A stretch of DNA of 64,000 nt from Chloroflexota bacterium (lineage in GTDB: Bacteria; Chloroflexota; Limnocylindria; Limnocylindrales; CSP1-4). The position numbers and the translations under genes are program-made. The notes under the pieces are model-generated. The model saw only the letters and a program-made list of their open reading frames with translations. It searched no databases and was not told where the DNA came from. The first letter of the stretch is position 1; every line of letters starts with the position of its first letter. The stretch is taken from contig JAHBUZ010000014.1 in NCBI GenBank assembly GCA_019637815.1, positions 31,650-95,649 on the forward strand. The letters are read 5' to 3'. Positions 7,963-17,330 of this stretch are shown piece by piece.

Positions 7963-8822
7963 CCGCCACCTGGCCACCGATGTGACCGGTTCCCAGCATC
8001 CGGGCGTAACGACGGACCATGGCCCCACGAGCCACTCTCGGACGTCGTTCGGACTCGGTCCCTCGTCGTGGTCGGCGGATCGCGGGCAGGATGTCGAGGG
8101 AGAGGCCCTCGATGTCGAGGGAGGAGACCTCCAGGAGCCTCGGAGGGGGCCCTGGGCCGCGGCGCTTCGCCGGTATGCCCGGGATCCGGGAGCGGGTGGC
8201 GGGGATGCTCGAGAGGGCGGCGCCACCCGGCATCCGTGCTAGCACGGTAGCGTGCTACCACGCTGGGGGTGCCGCCGCCCGCGCACTCGGCCGACCGATC
8301 TGCGCCTGACCCGTGCCCCTTACCCCCTGGTACCGAAGGCCCATCGACGCCGCCACCTGGTGGGCCATAGGCTGCGATCCTCAGCCGGGCGCTAGGTCGT
8401 CCCGGCCATTCGGAGTCGCTCTGTGGCCCTCGCGCGCACCAAGTCGGTCGTGCCCATCGCCGAGCCACTCGCCGATGGTGTGCCCCTGCGTGCGCCGTGG
8501 CGTGGCGCGGTCGGACGTGCCCTGCCGATGGTCGAGCCGATGGTGCCGCCCTCCCGACTCCGACGCTGCGTCCATCGACGTCTCACGCCGCACGGCGGCG
8601 GACCCCGCTCGCAGGCCAGCTACACGGCTGAGTGCCTGTACGCGGGCGTCGATGAACCCATGGCCCTCGGTGACCTCTCGGTCGCGCGTGAGACGTGCAA
8701 GGGCTGCACCCGGACCGGTCTCTGGCGGGACGACGAGGAATAGGGTCGACCCGACCGGACGCCGCGATCGAGCCAGGCGACACCCCACGCGGCACGCGGC
8801 ACGCGGCCGGGTTCGCGCCAGC
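7963..8822. other. Long intergenic stretch with several short palindromes, no firm gene
   Basis: About 860 bp between the repeat array and rnpB. Open frames on both strands have unremarkable Arg/Pro/Gly-rich products without recognisable domains. Visible structures are CCCTCGA-tg-TCGAGGG (8106-8121), a repeated ATGTCGAGGGAG (8091-8102 and 8112-8123), the perfect 14-bp palindrome CCGTGCTAGCACGG (8234-8247) and, adjoining it, GGTAGC-gt-GCTACC (8246-8259). These look like protein-binding sites or small hairpins rather than terminators, since no T-run follows. Confidence 0.5.
8423..8743 (+). CDS. Doubtful small ORF (106 aa) convergent to rnpB
   Basis: GTG-initiated frame of 106 codons with mostly G or C in third position, similar to real genes in the window, which is the only argument for it. 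The C-terminal part holds TAECLYAGVD and ETCKGCTRTGLW, so four cysteines might bind a metal. No family is recognised, no convincing ribosome-binding site is seen, and overlapping frames on the other strand are also open. It may equally be chance. Confidence 0.2.
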   Translation: MALARTKSVVPIAEPLADGVPLRAPWRGAVGRALPMVEPMVPPSRLRRCVHRRLTPHGGGPRSQASYTAECLYAGVDEPMALGDLSVARETCKGCTRTGLWRDDEE

Positions 8823-9173
8823 GAGTCGATCTGTAAGCCGAGTCCTGTACCGCCACTCTCGCGGCGGCGACGGTCATCCATCTAGGGCTCCGGTTGCCCG
8901 AAGCCTCGAGCGGCCGACCCGAGGACGGGGCGATGCACCCCTCGCACGCACGCCGAGGCGCCGTGCCGGTCCTCCTATTTGGCCTTGCTCCGGGTAGAGC
9001 TTGCCCGTTTCACCCGGCTCCGAAGGAAGGGCCTCCGGGGCCGACTCGTCTCTGTGGCGCTGGTCCTCGCCTCGCGGCGGACGGGAGTTACCCGCTACCC
9101 TGCATCGAGGAGCTCGGACTTTCCTCGTGCGCGACGGGTCGCCCCGCCACGCCCGCGACCGTCCGATCGACTC
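8823..9173 (-). ncRNA. rnpB: RNase P RNA, bacterial type A
   Basis: Catalytic RNA that matures tRNA 5' ends. Read on the minus strand, the 5' end GAGTCGATC (9173-9165) pairs perfectly with the 3' end GATCGACTC (8831-8823), forming helix P1. Universal core elements are present: GAGGAAAGTCCGAGCTC near the 5' end (about 9127-9111), the central CGGAGCAAGGCCAAATAGG segment (about 8991-8973), and AGGACTCGGCTTACAG near the 3' end. The length of about 351 nt suits type A. The IS30 element lies about 160 bp upstream of the 5' end, so it sits close to the promoter region without interrupting the gene. Confidence 0.93.
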
Positions 9174-9331
9174 ACTGGCATGTCGATGCTACCGGAGGCT
9201 CCCACCGAAGGCATCCGATCGCCGGCGACGGGCTACGGTTTGCGCACTCGCTGTCGATCGATCGGACGACGAGGTGCTCACCCGGGACGACCTGGAGATG
9301 GCTGCTGTCAGGCTGCGGCGAGCTGGTTCTG

Positions 9332-9359
9332 GGTGGATTCAATCGGTCGTCGCAACACC
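9332..9359 (+). repeat. IS30 left terminal inverted repeat
   Basis: Begins GGTGGATTCAA and ends GTCGTCGCAACACC. The three differences from the right repeat are clustered in the middle. Confidence 0.92.
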
Positions 9360-9378
9360 TCGGGATGGAGGTGTCGCG

Positions 9379-10776
9379 ATGGGTATGGGCAGGCGCCGGG
9401 CGGGGATCCTGGCGTGGCGCGGTCGGACATGGTCCCCGGGGAGGCCCTCGGTCGCGCTGCGCGAGGACCGCATCCGGTTCTGGGAGGCGATCGCCCAGGG
9501 TGCCTCCACGGAGGACGCCGCGGCCAGGGCGGGGGTCTCGGTCCCCGCCGGGGTGCGCTGGTTCCGGCACGCTGGCGGGATGCCGCCGATCCCGCTCGTC
9601 CCGCCCTCGGGCCGATACCTGACGTTCGTGGAGCGCGAGGAGATCGCGATCCTCCAGGCCCAGCAGCACGGCGTGCGCGCGATCGCCCGCCGGCTGGGCC
9701 GCTCCCCCTCGACGATCTCGCGGGAGCTGCGCCGCAACGCCTCGACCCGCAGCGAGCAGGTGTCCTATCGGGCGACCACCGCACAGTGGCACGCGGAGCG
9801 GCGGGCCTCCCGGCCCAAGGTCACCAGGCTCGCCGCCGACCCCGTCCTGCGTGCCTACGTGGAGGACCGCCTCGCCGGCACGATCGAGCGACCCGATGGC
9901 GCGCTCGTGCCGGGCCCGGCGGTGCGCTCCAGCGGCCGTCGCAAGGGCCGTCGGGTCGACCGGCGCTGGGCGAGGTCGTGGAGCCCCGAGCAGATCTCCC
10001 GCCGGCTGCGCGTCGACTTCCCCGATGATGTCTCGATGCGGATCTCCCACGAGGCGATCTACCGGACGCTCTACGTCCAGGGCCGGGGTGCCCTCGGGCG
10101 CGAGCTCGCGGCATGCCTGCGCACCGGACGTGCGCTCCGGGTCCCCCGGGCGAGGGCCCGCGGGCAGGGGACGGGGTTCGTGCCCCCGGCGCTCCTGATC
10201 GCCGAGCGGCCCGCCGAGGTCGAGGACCGGGGCGTCCCCGGCCACTGGGAGGGGGACCTGATCATCGGTCTCGGCCGCTCGGCCATCGGGACGCTCGTCG
10301 AGCGCACCACGCGGTTCACGCTGCTGCTCCACCTGCCGCCCATGGCCGACCAGGAGGGCCGGGCACCGACGAAGGGTCGTCGAGCCTCGGCGGGCCACGG
10401 TGCCGAGGCGGTGCGCGATGCGATCGCCGTGGCCATCGGCACCCTGCCCGAGCAGCTCCGACGATCGCTGACCTGGGACCAGGGATCCGAGATGGCGCAG
10501 CACGCGCGGCTCCGCATCGACACCGGCCTCGAGGTCTTCTTCTGCGACCCCCACAGCCCGTGGCAGCGCGGGTCCAACGAGAACACGAACGGCCTGCTGC
10601 GCCAGTACTTCCCGAAGGGCACCGACCTCGCCCGGCATTCCCGGGGCGATCTCGACGCCGTGGCCCTCGCGCTCAACACCCGGCCCCGCAAGACCCTCGC
10701 CTGGAGGACCCCCGCCGAGGCGCTCGACGGGCTCCTACACTCGACGGGTCAGGCCGGTGTTGCGACGATCCCTTGA
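9379..10776 (+). CDS. IS30-family transposase
   Basis: DDE transposase that moves the surrounding element. The N-terminal part contains two helix-turn-helix-like regions, the second with the family motif VRAIARRLGRSPSTISRELR. The catalytic core shows the first Asp in GHWEGDLIIG, the second in LTWDQGSEMA and the Glu in RGSNENTNGLLRQYFPKG, all typical of IS30. The ATG at 9379 has GGAGGTG six bases upstream and gives 465 residues; an ATG two codons later is an alternative. The stop codon lies inside the right terminal repeat, as is common for compact IS elements. No frameshift or internal stop, so it is probably active. Confidence 0.95.
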   Translation: MGMGRRRAGILAWRGRTWSPGRPSVALREDRIRFWEAIAQGASTEDAAARAGVSVPAGVRWFRHAGGMPPIPLVPPSGRYLTFVEREEIAILQAQQHGVRAIARRLGRSPSTISRELRRNASTRSEQVSYRATTAQWHAERRASRPKVTRLAADPVLRAYVEDRLAGTIERPDGALVPGPAVRSSGRRKGRRVDRRWARSWSPEQISRRLRVDFPDDVSMRISHEAIYRTLYVQGRGALGRELAACLRTGRALRVPRARARGQGTGFVPPALLIAERPAEVEDRGVPGHWEGDLIIGLGRSAIGTLVERTTRFTLLLHLPPMADQEGRAPTKGRRASAGHGAEAVRDAIAVAIGTLPEQLRRSLTWDQGSEMAQHARLRIDTGLEVFFCDPHSPWQRGSNENTNGLLRQYFPKGTDLARHSRGDLDAVALALNTRPRKTLAWRTPAEALDGLLHSTGQAGVATIP

Positions 10777-10783
10777 ATCCACC
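10756..10783 (-). repeat. IS30 right terminal inverted repeat
   Basis: Read on the minus strand it begins GGTGGATTCAAGGGATCG and ends CGTCGCAACACC, matching the left end at 25 of 28 positions. It contains the transposase stop codon. Confidence 0.92.
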
Positions 10784-11062
10784 TCGCGCCGATCGATCCG
10801 ACTGGTCGCTCACGAGACGGCCGGCCAGGCACGCTTCCATGCCAGAAGGCCCATTGGTCGGCCGATCGGCATCAAGCCCCGAGCGTGGGCATGGGCCCAG
10901 CCTGGAGGACGAGCGGCTCGTGGTCGGCCAGTCGAACCATCTGGCATGGTTCTCGCCAGGATCGCCATGCCGGGCGTCGGACGTGATCACCTCGTCGGAG
11001 GCACCGCCGGCGACCGACGGCCGGGTCCTCCCCACGAAGCACGACCCGTTCGTTCAGCGACC
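10784..11062. other. Intergenic stretch right of the IS element
   Basis: About 280 bp with no recognisable gene. A hairpin-forming pair GGCATGG (about 10943-10949) and CCATGCC (about 10964-10970) is visible; it could end transcription of rnhA coming from the right, although no T-run follows. Confidence 0.4.
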
Positions 11063-11599
11063 TCAACCGGCCTCGGCGCGGCGGCGGACCTCCTCGATGA
11101 CCCGCTCGGCGCCGAAGGGGTCGTCCAGCACCATGTTGGCGAGCGCGTCCGCCGCGTGGTTGTTGGCGCGGGGTTCGTGCCTGGCGGTCCATCGGCGGAG
11201 CGACCGCAATCGTCCGATCGCCTCGGCGAACAGGCCCTGGAGCTTGGCGTCCTTGACGCGCCAGCGGCCGTTCAGCTGCTCCACGATGAGCTTGGAGTCG
11301 AGCCGCAGGTCGATCTCCTCCGCGCCCAGGGTCTCCGCCTCGCGCAGCGCGAGCACGAGACCGGCGTACTCGGCGACGTTGTTGGTGCGGATGCCCAGGT
11401 CCCGCGCCACGACCGCCACGGCCATCGCGCCTGGGTCGAACGCGTCCGGCCGGGTGCCATCGATGAGGACCGCGCCCGCCGACGCACGCCCGGGGTTGCC
11501 ACGCGACGCGCCGTCCGTCCGGATGACGAGATGCGGATAGCGCCGCGTCCGGGGTGGCGCCGCCTCATCGGGGAGTGCCTCGTCCCCGAGCAGGTCCAT
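11063..11599 (-). CDS. rnhA: Ribonuclease HI family protein
   Basis: Endonuclease fold that cuts the RNA strand of RNA-DNA hybrids. The four acidic catalytic positions are recognisable: Asp in VIRTDGASRGNPG, Glu in TNNVAEYAGLVLAL, Asp in DLRLDSKLIVEQL and Asp in NNHAADALANMVL. The ATG at 11599 gives 178 residues and lies 8 bp after the sdhB stop, so it is probably co-transcribed with sdhCDAB. A short charged N-terminal extension (DEALPDEAAPPRTRR) precedes the domain. This subfamily, with the NNVAEY motif, is the stand-alone type found in many Gram-positive and archaeal genomes. Confidence 0.88.
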   Translation of the reverse strand: MDLLGDEALPDEAAPPRTRRYPHLVIRTDGASRGNPGRASAGAVLIDGTRPDAFDPGAMAVAVVARDLGIRTNNVAEYAGLVLALREAETLGAEEIDLRLDSKLIVEQLNGRWRVKDAKLQGLFAEAIGRLRSLRRWTARHEPRANNHAADALANMVLDDPFGAERVIEEVRRRAEAG

Positions 11600-11607
11600 G
11601 CTCCGGC

Positions 11608-12306
11608 TCAGATGCCACGCTCCACGATCGCGGACGAGACCTCGAGGATGGCGCGCGTGATGTTGATGCCCCGCGGGCAGGCGTCCGTGCAGTTGAAGAT
11701 CGTCCGGCAGCGCCACACGCCGTCCGCATCGGACAGGATCTCCAGCCGCTCGTCCGAGCCGGCATCGCGGGTATCGAAGATGAATCGATGCGCATTGACG
11801 ATCGCGGCGGGCCCGACATACGTGTCCTGGGCCCAGAAGCTGGGGCAGGAGCTGGTGCAGGCGGCGCACAGGATGCACTTGGTCGTGTCGTCGTAGCGTG
11901 CCCGGTCCTCCGGGGACTGGCGTCGCTCGCGGGCGGGCATCACGCCGTCATCGACCTGGAACGGCTGCACGCTCCGGTACTTGGCGAAGAACTCGTCCAT
12001 GTCCACGACGAGGTCCTTGATGACCTTGAGACCGGGGAGCGGTGCCACGGAGATGCGCGAGCCCAGCTGGTCCACGCGGATCTTGCAGGCGAGCCGGTTG
12101 CGCCCGTTGATGAGCATCGCGTCCGAGCCGCACACACCGTGGGCGCAGCTGCGTCGGAACGTGAGCGAGCCATCCTGCTGCCACTTCACGGTGTGCAGCA
12201 GGTCCAGCAGCGGTGCGGTCGGCTCGCACTCGACGGTGTACTGCTCCCAGTGGGGCTTGCTGTCCCGCTCGGGGTCGTAGCGCAGGATGCGCAGTCGGAC
12301 CTGCAT
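11608..12306 (-). CDS. sdhB: Succinate dehydrogenase/fumarate reductase iron-sulfur subunit SdhB
   Basis: Carries electrons from the flavin subunit to quinone through three iron-sulfur clusters. The 232-residue protein has the [2Fe-2S] ligand region (CAHGVCGSDAM and a downstream Cys in RNRLAC), the ferredoxin-type motif CILCAACTSSCP and the third motif CTDACPRGI. The ATG at 12306 lies 27 bp after the sdhA stop, and the gene is the last of the sdhCDAB set. The membrane partners are sdhC and sdhD upstream; its place between SdhA and the membrane anchor is on the cytoplasmic side. Confidence 0.96.
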   Translation of the reverse strand: MQVRLRILRYDPERDSKPHWEQYTVECEPTAPLLDLLHTVKWQQDGSLTFRRSCAHGVCGSDAMLINGRNRLACKIRVDQLGSRISVAPLPGLKVIKDLVVDMDEFFAKYRSVQPFQVDDGVMPARERRQSPEDRARYDDTTKCILCAACTSSCPSFWAQDTYVGPAAIVNAHRFIFDTRDAGSDERLEILSDADGVWRCRTIFNCTDACPRGINITRAILEVSSAIVERGI

Positions 12307-12333
12307 GGGTATCGATGGACCTTTCGTGTGCGT

Positions 12334-14094
12334 CTAGTAGACGCGCGGCTTCGGTTGGAACGTGGTGATGGTCACGGGCTTGTAGCGCAACTCGGGGCCG
12401 GCCTCCGTGCGATACGCCAGCGAGTGCTTGAGCCAGTCGGTGTCATCCCGCTCGGGGAAGTCCTCGCGGGCATGCGCGCCGCGGCTCTCCTGGCGAGCCT
12501 CCGCGGCGACCGCCACGGCCTCCGCACAGTCGAGCAGATAGCCCAGCTCCCGCGCCTCCAGGAGGTCCGTGTTGAAGATGGTCCCCTTGTCATCGATGTG
12601 GACGTCGCGGTAGCGCTCCTTGAGCTCGCGCACCTTCCCGATGGCCTCGCGGATGCCCTCCCCCGTCCGGTACACACCGACGCCATCCATCATGGTGTCC
12701 GCGAGCGCGGTGCGGATATGGGCGGGGTTCTCGCCGTGCTGGCGCTCCTTGATGGCGGCGAGCTCGCCGCGCACCTGGTCCGCGGCGTCCCTCGGCAGGT
12801 CCGGCAACGCCATGCCCGCCACATCGTGGGCCATCGACCGACCGGCCCGTCGACCGAACACGAGGATGTCGATGAGCGAGTTGGTGCCCAGGCGGTTCGC
12901 ACCGTGGACGCTCACGCAGGCGCACTCGCCCGCGGCGTACATGCCCCTGAGCCAGGTCCCCTGGTCATCGACGATGACCCGCGACTCGACATCGGTGGGG
13001 ATGCCGCCCATGGCGTAGTGCGCGGTGGGGGTCGTGGGCACCATCTGGGTGATGGGCTCCACGCCCTGGTAGACGCGCGAGAACTCGGTGATGTCCGGCA
13101 GCTTGGCGTCGATGGTCGCCTTGCCCAGGTGCGTCAGGTCGAGGTTGACCCAGTCCTTGCCGCCGATGCCCCTGCCCTCGCGGATCTCCATCGCGATGGC
13201 CCGGCTGACCATGTCCCGGGGGGCCAGCTCCATGAGCTTGGGCGCGTAGCGCTCCATGAACCGGTCGCCCTTGTCGTTGCGCAGGTAGCCGCCCTCGCCA
13301 CGCGCCGCCTCCGAGAGCAGGATGCCCAGACCGGGGATGCCCGTGGGGTGGAACTGGAAGAACTCCATGTCCATGGCCGGCACGCCATGGCGGTACGCGA
13401 GCGCGACCCCGTCACCGGTGAGCGTGTGGGCGTTCGAGGTGGTCCGGAACATGCGCCCGAAGCCACCCGTCGCGAACATGACCGCGGACGCGCGGAAGAT
13501 GTGCAGCTCGCCATCCGCGATGCGGTACGCGACCACGCCCCGGGTCTGGCCGTCCTCCACGATGACGTCCACCACGTGGTACTCGTCGTAGAACGTGACG
13601 TCGTGCTTGATGCACTGCTGGTACAGCGTCTGGAGGATCATGTGACCCGTGCGGTCGGCCGCGAAGCACGACCGACGGACCGGCCCCTCCCCGAAGTTCC
13701 GGGTATGGCCGCCGAAGCGCCGCTGGTCGATCTTGCCGTCAGCGGTCCGGTTGAACGGGAGCCCCATGTGCTCCAGCTCGATGACCGTGTCGATGGCCTC
13801 GCGGGCGAGGATCTCCGCCGCGTCCTGGTCCACCAGGTAGTCGCCACCCTTCACGGTGTCGAACATGTGCCACTCCCAGTGGTCCTCCTCGAGGTTGCCG
13901 AGCGCGGCGCAGATGCCGCCCTGGGCCGCCCCGGTGTGGGAGCGCGTGGGGTAGAGCTTGGTGAGCACGGCCGCCTTGACGCCCTTGCGGGCGAGCTCGA
14001 GCGCGGCCCACAGGCCGGCACCGCCGGCGCCCACGATGACCGCCTGGAACTCGTGCGTGATGACGGGCCGACTGAGCTTGAGGTCCTCGCTCAC
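12334..14094 (-). CDS. sdhA: Succinate dehydrogenase flavoprotein subunit SdhA
   Basis: Oxidises succinate to fumarate with covalent FAD. Visible features are the dinucleotide fold [17 protein letters not shown] near the N-terminus, the FAD-attachment histidine in [10 protein letters not shown], the substrate region [21 protein letters not shown] and the active-site segment with [21 protein letters not shown]. The GTG at 14094 overlaps the sdhD stop by GTGA and gives 586 residues, the normal length. The SdhA-type sequence and the neighbouring two-subunit anchor suit succinate:quinone oxidoreductase; direction of reaction cannot be told from sequence. Confidence 0.96.
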   Translation of the reverse strand: MSEDLKLSRPVITHEFQAVIVGAGGAGLWAALELARKGVKAAVLTKLYPTRSHTGAAQGGICAALGNLEEDHWEWHMFDTVKGGDYLVDQDAAEILAREAIDTVIELEHMGLPFNRTADGKIDQRRFGGHTRNFGEGPVRRSCFAADRTGHMILQTLYQQCIKHDVTFYDEYHVVDVIVEDGQTRGVVAYRIADGELHIFRASAVMFATGGFGRMFRTTSNAHTLTGDGVALAYRHGVPAMDMEFFQFHPTGIPGLGILLSEAARGEGGYLRNDKGDRFMERYAPKLMELAPRDMVSRAIAMEIREGRGIGGKDWVNLDLTHLGKATIDAKLPDITEFSRVYQGVEPITQMVPTTPTAHYAMGGIPTDVESRVIVDDQGTWLRGMYAAGECACVSVHGANRLGTNSLIDILVFGRRAGRSMAHDVAGMALPDLPRDAADQVRGELAAIKERQHGENPAHIRTALADTMMDGVGVYRTGEGIREAIGKVRELKERYRDVHIDDKGTIFNTDLLEARELGYLLDCAEAVAVAAEARQESRGAHAREDFPERDDTDWLKHSLAYRTEAGPELRYKPVTITTFQPKPRVY

Positions 14095-14498
14095 TCGGTG
14101 ACCCCCGGCTTCACCTCGAGCGTGGCCACCACGATGGTGCCCAGCACGAACAGGATGGCCGCGAGGAGGTACAGCGAGGACATGATGACGATGCGCGCGC
14201 GCGGTCCCTTGACCATGTCCAGGACCACGGTGCGCATGCCCAGGAACGAGTGGACCAGGACCGCCATCAGGAGGGCCCAGTCCGTGACCCGCCAGATGAG
14301 CTGGTTCCAGCGGTGCGTGGCGATCCATTCGGCCGTCTGCTCGGACGGGTCGAAGATGAAGTGCTGGATGATGTAGTGCGACAGGGCGAGCACGAACAGC
14401 GCCACGCCCGAGATGCGCATGAGGTACCAGATGGTGACCTCACGACCGCTGCCGGTGGGCTTGCGACGTCCCCGCGTGATGGGCGAGATGTCCGCCAT
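14091..14498 (-). CDS. sdhD: Succinate dehydrogenase membrane anchor subunit SdhD
   Basis: Membrane anchor that helps bind quinone and heme for the SDH complex. The 135 residues contain three hydrophobic segments (around [33 protein letters not shown] and [18 protein letters not shown]). Histidines within segments one and two ([13 protein letters not shown]) are candidate heme ligands. The ATG at 14498 directly abuts the sdhC stop, and its stop overlaps the sdhA start. Which of the two anchors is called C or D is by convention of order. Confidence 0.88.
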   Translation of the reverse strand: MADISPITRGRRKPTGSGREVTIWYLMRISGVALFVLALSHYIIQHFIFDPSEQTAEWIATHRWNQLIWRVTDWALLMAVLVHSFLGMRTVVLDMVKGPRARIVIMSSLYLLAAILFVLGTIVVATLEVKPGVTE

Positions 14499-14963
14499 CT
14501 AGAGCACCCCCGTCGCGCGCAGGAGACCGTCGAGGATGCCGCCCAGGTGGACCACACCGCCACCGCCCAGGAGATCGTCGAGCGGCTCACGCCAGTAGGG
14601 CCGCATGATGATGAGCGCCCCCGGGATGCCCAGCGCGAAGAAGATGACCCAGCTGCCGTACCACATCTTCTTGTGGTGGACGGTCATGGACGGCCACAGG
14701 TCGATGATCAGGATGCGCATGCCGTTGAGCGCGTGGTACAGCAGCGCGGCGCCCAGGAGGATCTCCATGATCCGGCCGGGCAGGCTCGCGTAGAAGGCAA
14801 GCAGGTCGTCATAGGCGTGCGGGTCACCGCCCGCGAGGTAGATGTCGATCACGTGGAGGATGACGAACGCCCAGACGGCGACGCCGCTGATGCGGTGGAA
14901 CATCCACGCCCAGGTTCCCTCGCGACCCCGATACGAGGCCATGAGCCCGAGATACCGACGCAA
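14499..14963 (-). CDS. sdhC: Succinate dehydrogenase cytochrome b556 subunit SdhC
   Basis: First gene of the sdh operon and second half of the membrane anchor. Three transmembrane segments are seen (VAVWAFVILHVIDIYL, GRIMEILLGAALLYHALNGM, GSWVIFFALGIPGALIIM), with histidines in LHVIDI and YHALNG as likely heme b ligands and the motif HRISGVAVW before segment one. A TTG at 14963 preceded by AGGAG at 7-bp spacing is preferred over the ATG at 14942, which has no ribosome-binding site. With TTG the product is 154 residues. Confidence 0.87.
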   Translation of the reverse strand: MRRYLGLMASYRGREGTWAWMFHRISGVAVWAFVILHVIDIYLAGGDPHAYDDLLAFYASLPGRIMEILLGAALLYHALNGMRILIIDLWPSMTVHHKKMWYGSWVIFFALGIPGALIIMRPYWREPLDDLLGGGGVVHLGGILDGLLRATGVL

Positions 14964-15057
14964 CCGAACACTCCTGAGGCCACGAGGACGAGACGGTCCA
15001 GGCACGACCGCACCGTGTGCGGATCGGGGCCGGCTGGGCTGCCCGGACGACGTGGTC

Positions 15058-15166
15058 ATGCTACACCGCCCGACAGGCGCGCGAGGGCCCACTCCGACAC
15101 GCTTCGCCGAGGTCGCGCCAGCGCGGCTCCTGCCGACCGACGATGGCCCCCGGCCCGGGGTATGCT
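15058..15166. promoter_or_regulatory. Divergent promoter region between sdhC and sucC
   Basis: The 269-bp gap between the divergent sdh and suc operons contains a -10-like TAGCAT on the minus strand (15063-15058) and a -10-like TATGCT on the plus strand (15161-15166), each at a reasonable distance from its gene. No convincing -35 is seen. Weak, position-based prediction. Confidence 0.35.
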
Positions 15167-15232
15167 GGCGATGAGACGAGACGATGCCGATGACCAGGGT
15201 CGGCAGACGCAGACAGAGGGATCGGCGCGTTC

Positions 15233-16411
15233 GTGAAACTGCAGGAATACGCAGCCAAGGAGCTGCTCGTGCGGGCCGGTCTGCCCGTCCCCCCGTGGTC
15301 CGTCGCGGATACCCCGGCAGAGGCCCGGTCCCAGGCAGCGGCATATCTCGCCGCGGGCGCGGATCGCGTGGTCATCAAGGCACAGGTGCTCGTGGGCGGT
15401 CGGGGCAAGGCGGGCGGTGTCAAGCTCGCTGCCACCGCTGACGAGGCGGAGGCGGTCGCCGGCGCGATCCTGGGCATGGATATCAAGGGCATCACCGTCC
15501 GGCGGGTGCTGGTCGCCCCCGCCGCGGACATCGTGCGCGAGTACTACCTCGCGGCCGTGCTCGACCGGGGCGCCCGACGCATCCGCATCATGGGCTCCGC
15601 GGAAGGCGGGGTCGAGATCGAGCAGGTGGCCGAGGAGGACCCGGACGCCATCGTCTCGCTGCTCGCCCACCCCCATCTCGGGCTGCTCGACCACCAGGCG
15701 CGCCAGGTCGCCTTCGCGATGGGCCTCGGCGACCGCTGGAAGGAGGCCGTGCCGGTCATCAGGGGCGTGTTCGCGGCGGCCATCGCGAACGACGCGGACC
15801 TCGTGGAGATCAACCCGCTGGCCATCGTGCGCAGCGTGGAGCCCGATGGGACGGTCAGCGAGTCCATCCAGGCGCTCGATGCCAAGGTGACCCTGGACGA
15901 CTCGGCGCTCTTCCGCCACCCGGACCTCGAGGCGCTCCGCGACCTGTCCGAGGAGGACCCGGTCGATGTCGAGGCGCGAGGGCTGGGTCTCTCGTTCATC
16001 CGGCTCGAGGGCAGCATCGGCTGCATGGTCAACGGCGCCGGGCTCGCGATGGCCACGATGGACCTCGTGAAGCGCGCCGGCGGTGAGCCCGCGAACTTCC
16101 TGGACATCGGTGGCGGCGCCAAGGCGGACAAGGTGGCCGCCGCGATGCGGCTCATCCTCTCGGACGCATCGGTGCAGGTCATCCTGGTCAACATCTTCGG
16201 CGGCATCGCACGCGGCGATGAGGTGGCACGTGGCCTCCTCGAGGCACGCTCCCAGCAGACGCGTGACGTGCCCATGGTGGTGCGCATCGTGGGCACCAAC
16301 GCGGACCTCGCGGCGCGCATCCTGGACGAGTCCGGCGTGGGCATCGAGGCGGCGACCAGCCTCGATGCGGCCGTGGAACGAGCGGTCGAGCTGGCGAGGG
16401 CCGCGGCATGA
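15233..16411 (+). CDS. sucC: Succinate--CoA ligase beta subunit SucC
   Basis: ATP-grasp subunit of succinyl-CoA synthetase, interconverting succinyl-CoA and succinate with nucleotide phosphorylation. The N-terminus [15 protein letters not shown], the ATP-grasp segment [20 protein letters not shown] (about 47-66), the EINPLAIV metal-binding strand and the C-terminal [18 protein letters not shown] and [15 protein letters not shown] are diagnostic. The start is GTG at 15233, giving 392 residues. The stop overlaps the sucD start as ATGA. The pair faces the methylmalonyl-CoA block and shares a divergent promoter region with sdh, linking the propionate pathway to the TCA cycle. Confidence 0.96.
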   Translation: MKLQEYAAKELLVRAGLPVPPWSVADTPAEARSQAAAYLAAGADRVVIKAQVLVGGRGKAGGVKLAATADEAEAVAGAILGMDIKGITVRRVLVAPAADIVREYYLAAVLDRGARRIRIMGSAEGGVEIEQVAEEDPDAIVSLLAHPHLGLLDHQARQVAFAMGLGDRWKEAVPVIRGVFAAAIANDADLVEINPLAIVRSVEPDGTVSESIQALDAKVTLDDSALFRHPDLEALRDLSEEDPVDVEARGLGLSFIRLEGSIGCMVNGAGLAMATMDLVKRAGGEPANFLDIGGGAKADKVAAAMRLILSDASVQVILVNIFGGIARGDEVARGLLEARSQQTRDVPMVVRIVGTNADLAARILDESGVGIEAATSLDAAVERAVELARAAA

Positions 16412-17289
16412 GCATCCTGGTCGACGAACACACCCGCCTGCTGGTCCAGGGCATCACGGGTCGCGAGGGCCTGTTCCACGCCACCCAGATGCAGGAGTAC
16501 GGCACGAACATCGTGGCTGGCACGACGCCCGGCAAGGGTGGCCAGGTGGTGCTCGGCAAGGTGCCCGTGTTCGACACCGTGGCCCAGGCCGTGCTGGAGA
16601 CCGGCGCGGACACCTCGGTCATCTATGTGCCCGCGGGCGGCGCACCCGATGCGATCCTGGAGGCCGTGGACGCGGGCATCGGCACCATCTTCTGCATCAC
16701 CGAGCACATCCCCGTGCTGGACATGCTCAAGGTCGTGGCCGAGGTGGATGCACGGGGCGTGCGACTCATCGGCCCCAACTGCCCTGGCGCCACCTCCCCC
16801 GGCAAGGCGAAGGTCGGCATCATCCCGGGCTCGATCCATCTGCCGGGCGATGTCGGGCTCGTGAGCCGCTCGGGCACGCTCACCTACGAGGTCGTCCAGG
16901 CGCTCACCGATGCGGGCATCGGCCAGTCGACGTGTGTCGGCATCGGCGGTGACCCCATCGCGGGCACCAACTTCACGGACGTGCTGACGCTGTTCCGCGA
17001 GGACCCCGAGACGCACGCCATCGTGCTCATGGGCGAGATCGGCGGGGACGCGGAGGAGCGGGCCGCCGCCTGGAAGGCGGAGCACATGCCGGATGTGCCG
17101 ATGGTCGCGTTCATCGCGGGTCGGAGCGCGCCGCCAGGCCGCCGGATGGGCCACGCGGGGGCGATCATCAGCGGCAGCGGCGGGACCGCGGAGGCCAAGA
17201 TCGCGGCGCTGGAAGCGGCCGGCATCCGGGTCGCGGATACCCCCAGCCAGATCCCCGGGATGCTCCGCGAGGCCGGCTACCGCGCCTGA
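16408..17289 (+). CDS. sucD: Succinate--CoA ligase alpha subunit SucD
   Basis: CoA-binding subunit that carries the phosphohistidine intermediate. The 293 residues include the CoA-binding fold ([18 protein letters not shown]), [16 protein letters not shown] and the active-site histidine in [12 protein letters not shown]. The ATG at 16408 overlaps the sucC stop by four bases. The gene ends convergently with the SMP-30-like gene, separated by a hairpin. Confidence 0.96.
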   Translation: MSILVDEHTRLLVQGITGREGLFHATQMQEYGTNIVAGTTPGKGGQVVLGKVPVFDTVAQAVLETGADTSVIYVPAGGAPDAILEAVDAGIGTIFCITEHIPVLDMLKVVAEVDARGVRLIGPNCPGATSPGKAKVGIIPGSIHLPGDVGLVSRSGTLTYEVVQALTDAGIGQSTCVGIGGDPIAGTNFTDVLTLFREDPETHAIVLMGEIGGDAEERAAAWKAEHMPDVPMVAFIAGRSAPPGRRMGHAGAIISGSGGTAEAKIAALEAAGIRVADTPSQIPGMLREAGYRA

Positions 17290-17311
17290 GGCGCTGACGC
17301 CCGGGCTGGGT

Positions 17312-17330
17312 CCGAGCGCCGGACGCTCGG
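17312..17330. terminator. Hairpin between convergent sucD and SMP-30-like gene
   Basis: CCGAGCG (17312-17318), 5-base loop, CGCTCGG (17324-17330): a perfect 7-bp GC-rich stem in the 41-bp gap between convergent stops. No T-run on either strand, so it may act weakly in both directions. Confidence 0.5.

Larger units (their letters stand above)
9332..10783 (+). mobile_element. Complete IS30-family insertion sequence (1452 bp)
   Basis: Bounded by 28-bp terminal inverted repeats that match at 25 of 28 positions and containing one intact transposase. No 2-3-bp target duplication is evident: the left flank ends TTCTG and the right flank begins TCGCG. The insertion is therefore old, rearranged, or its outer end is off by a base. 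It lies between rnpB and the rnhA-sdh region. Confidence 0.93.

Noticed and set aside
9001..9378. Upstream extension of the IS30 transposase
   Set aside because: The frame is open to 9001 but would cross the left terminal repeat and run into rnpB; the ATG at 9379 has a good ribosome-binding site inside the element.
11554..14376. Plus-strand 940-codon frame
   Set aside because: Antisense shadow of sdhB and sdhA; product is Val/His/Asp-rich with no family features.
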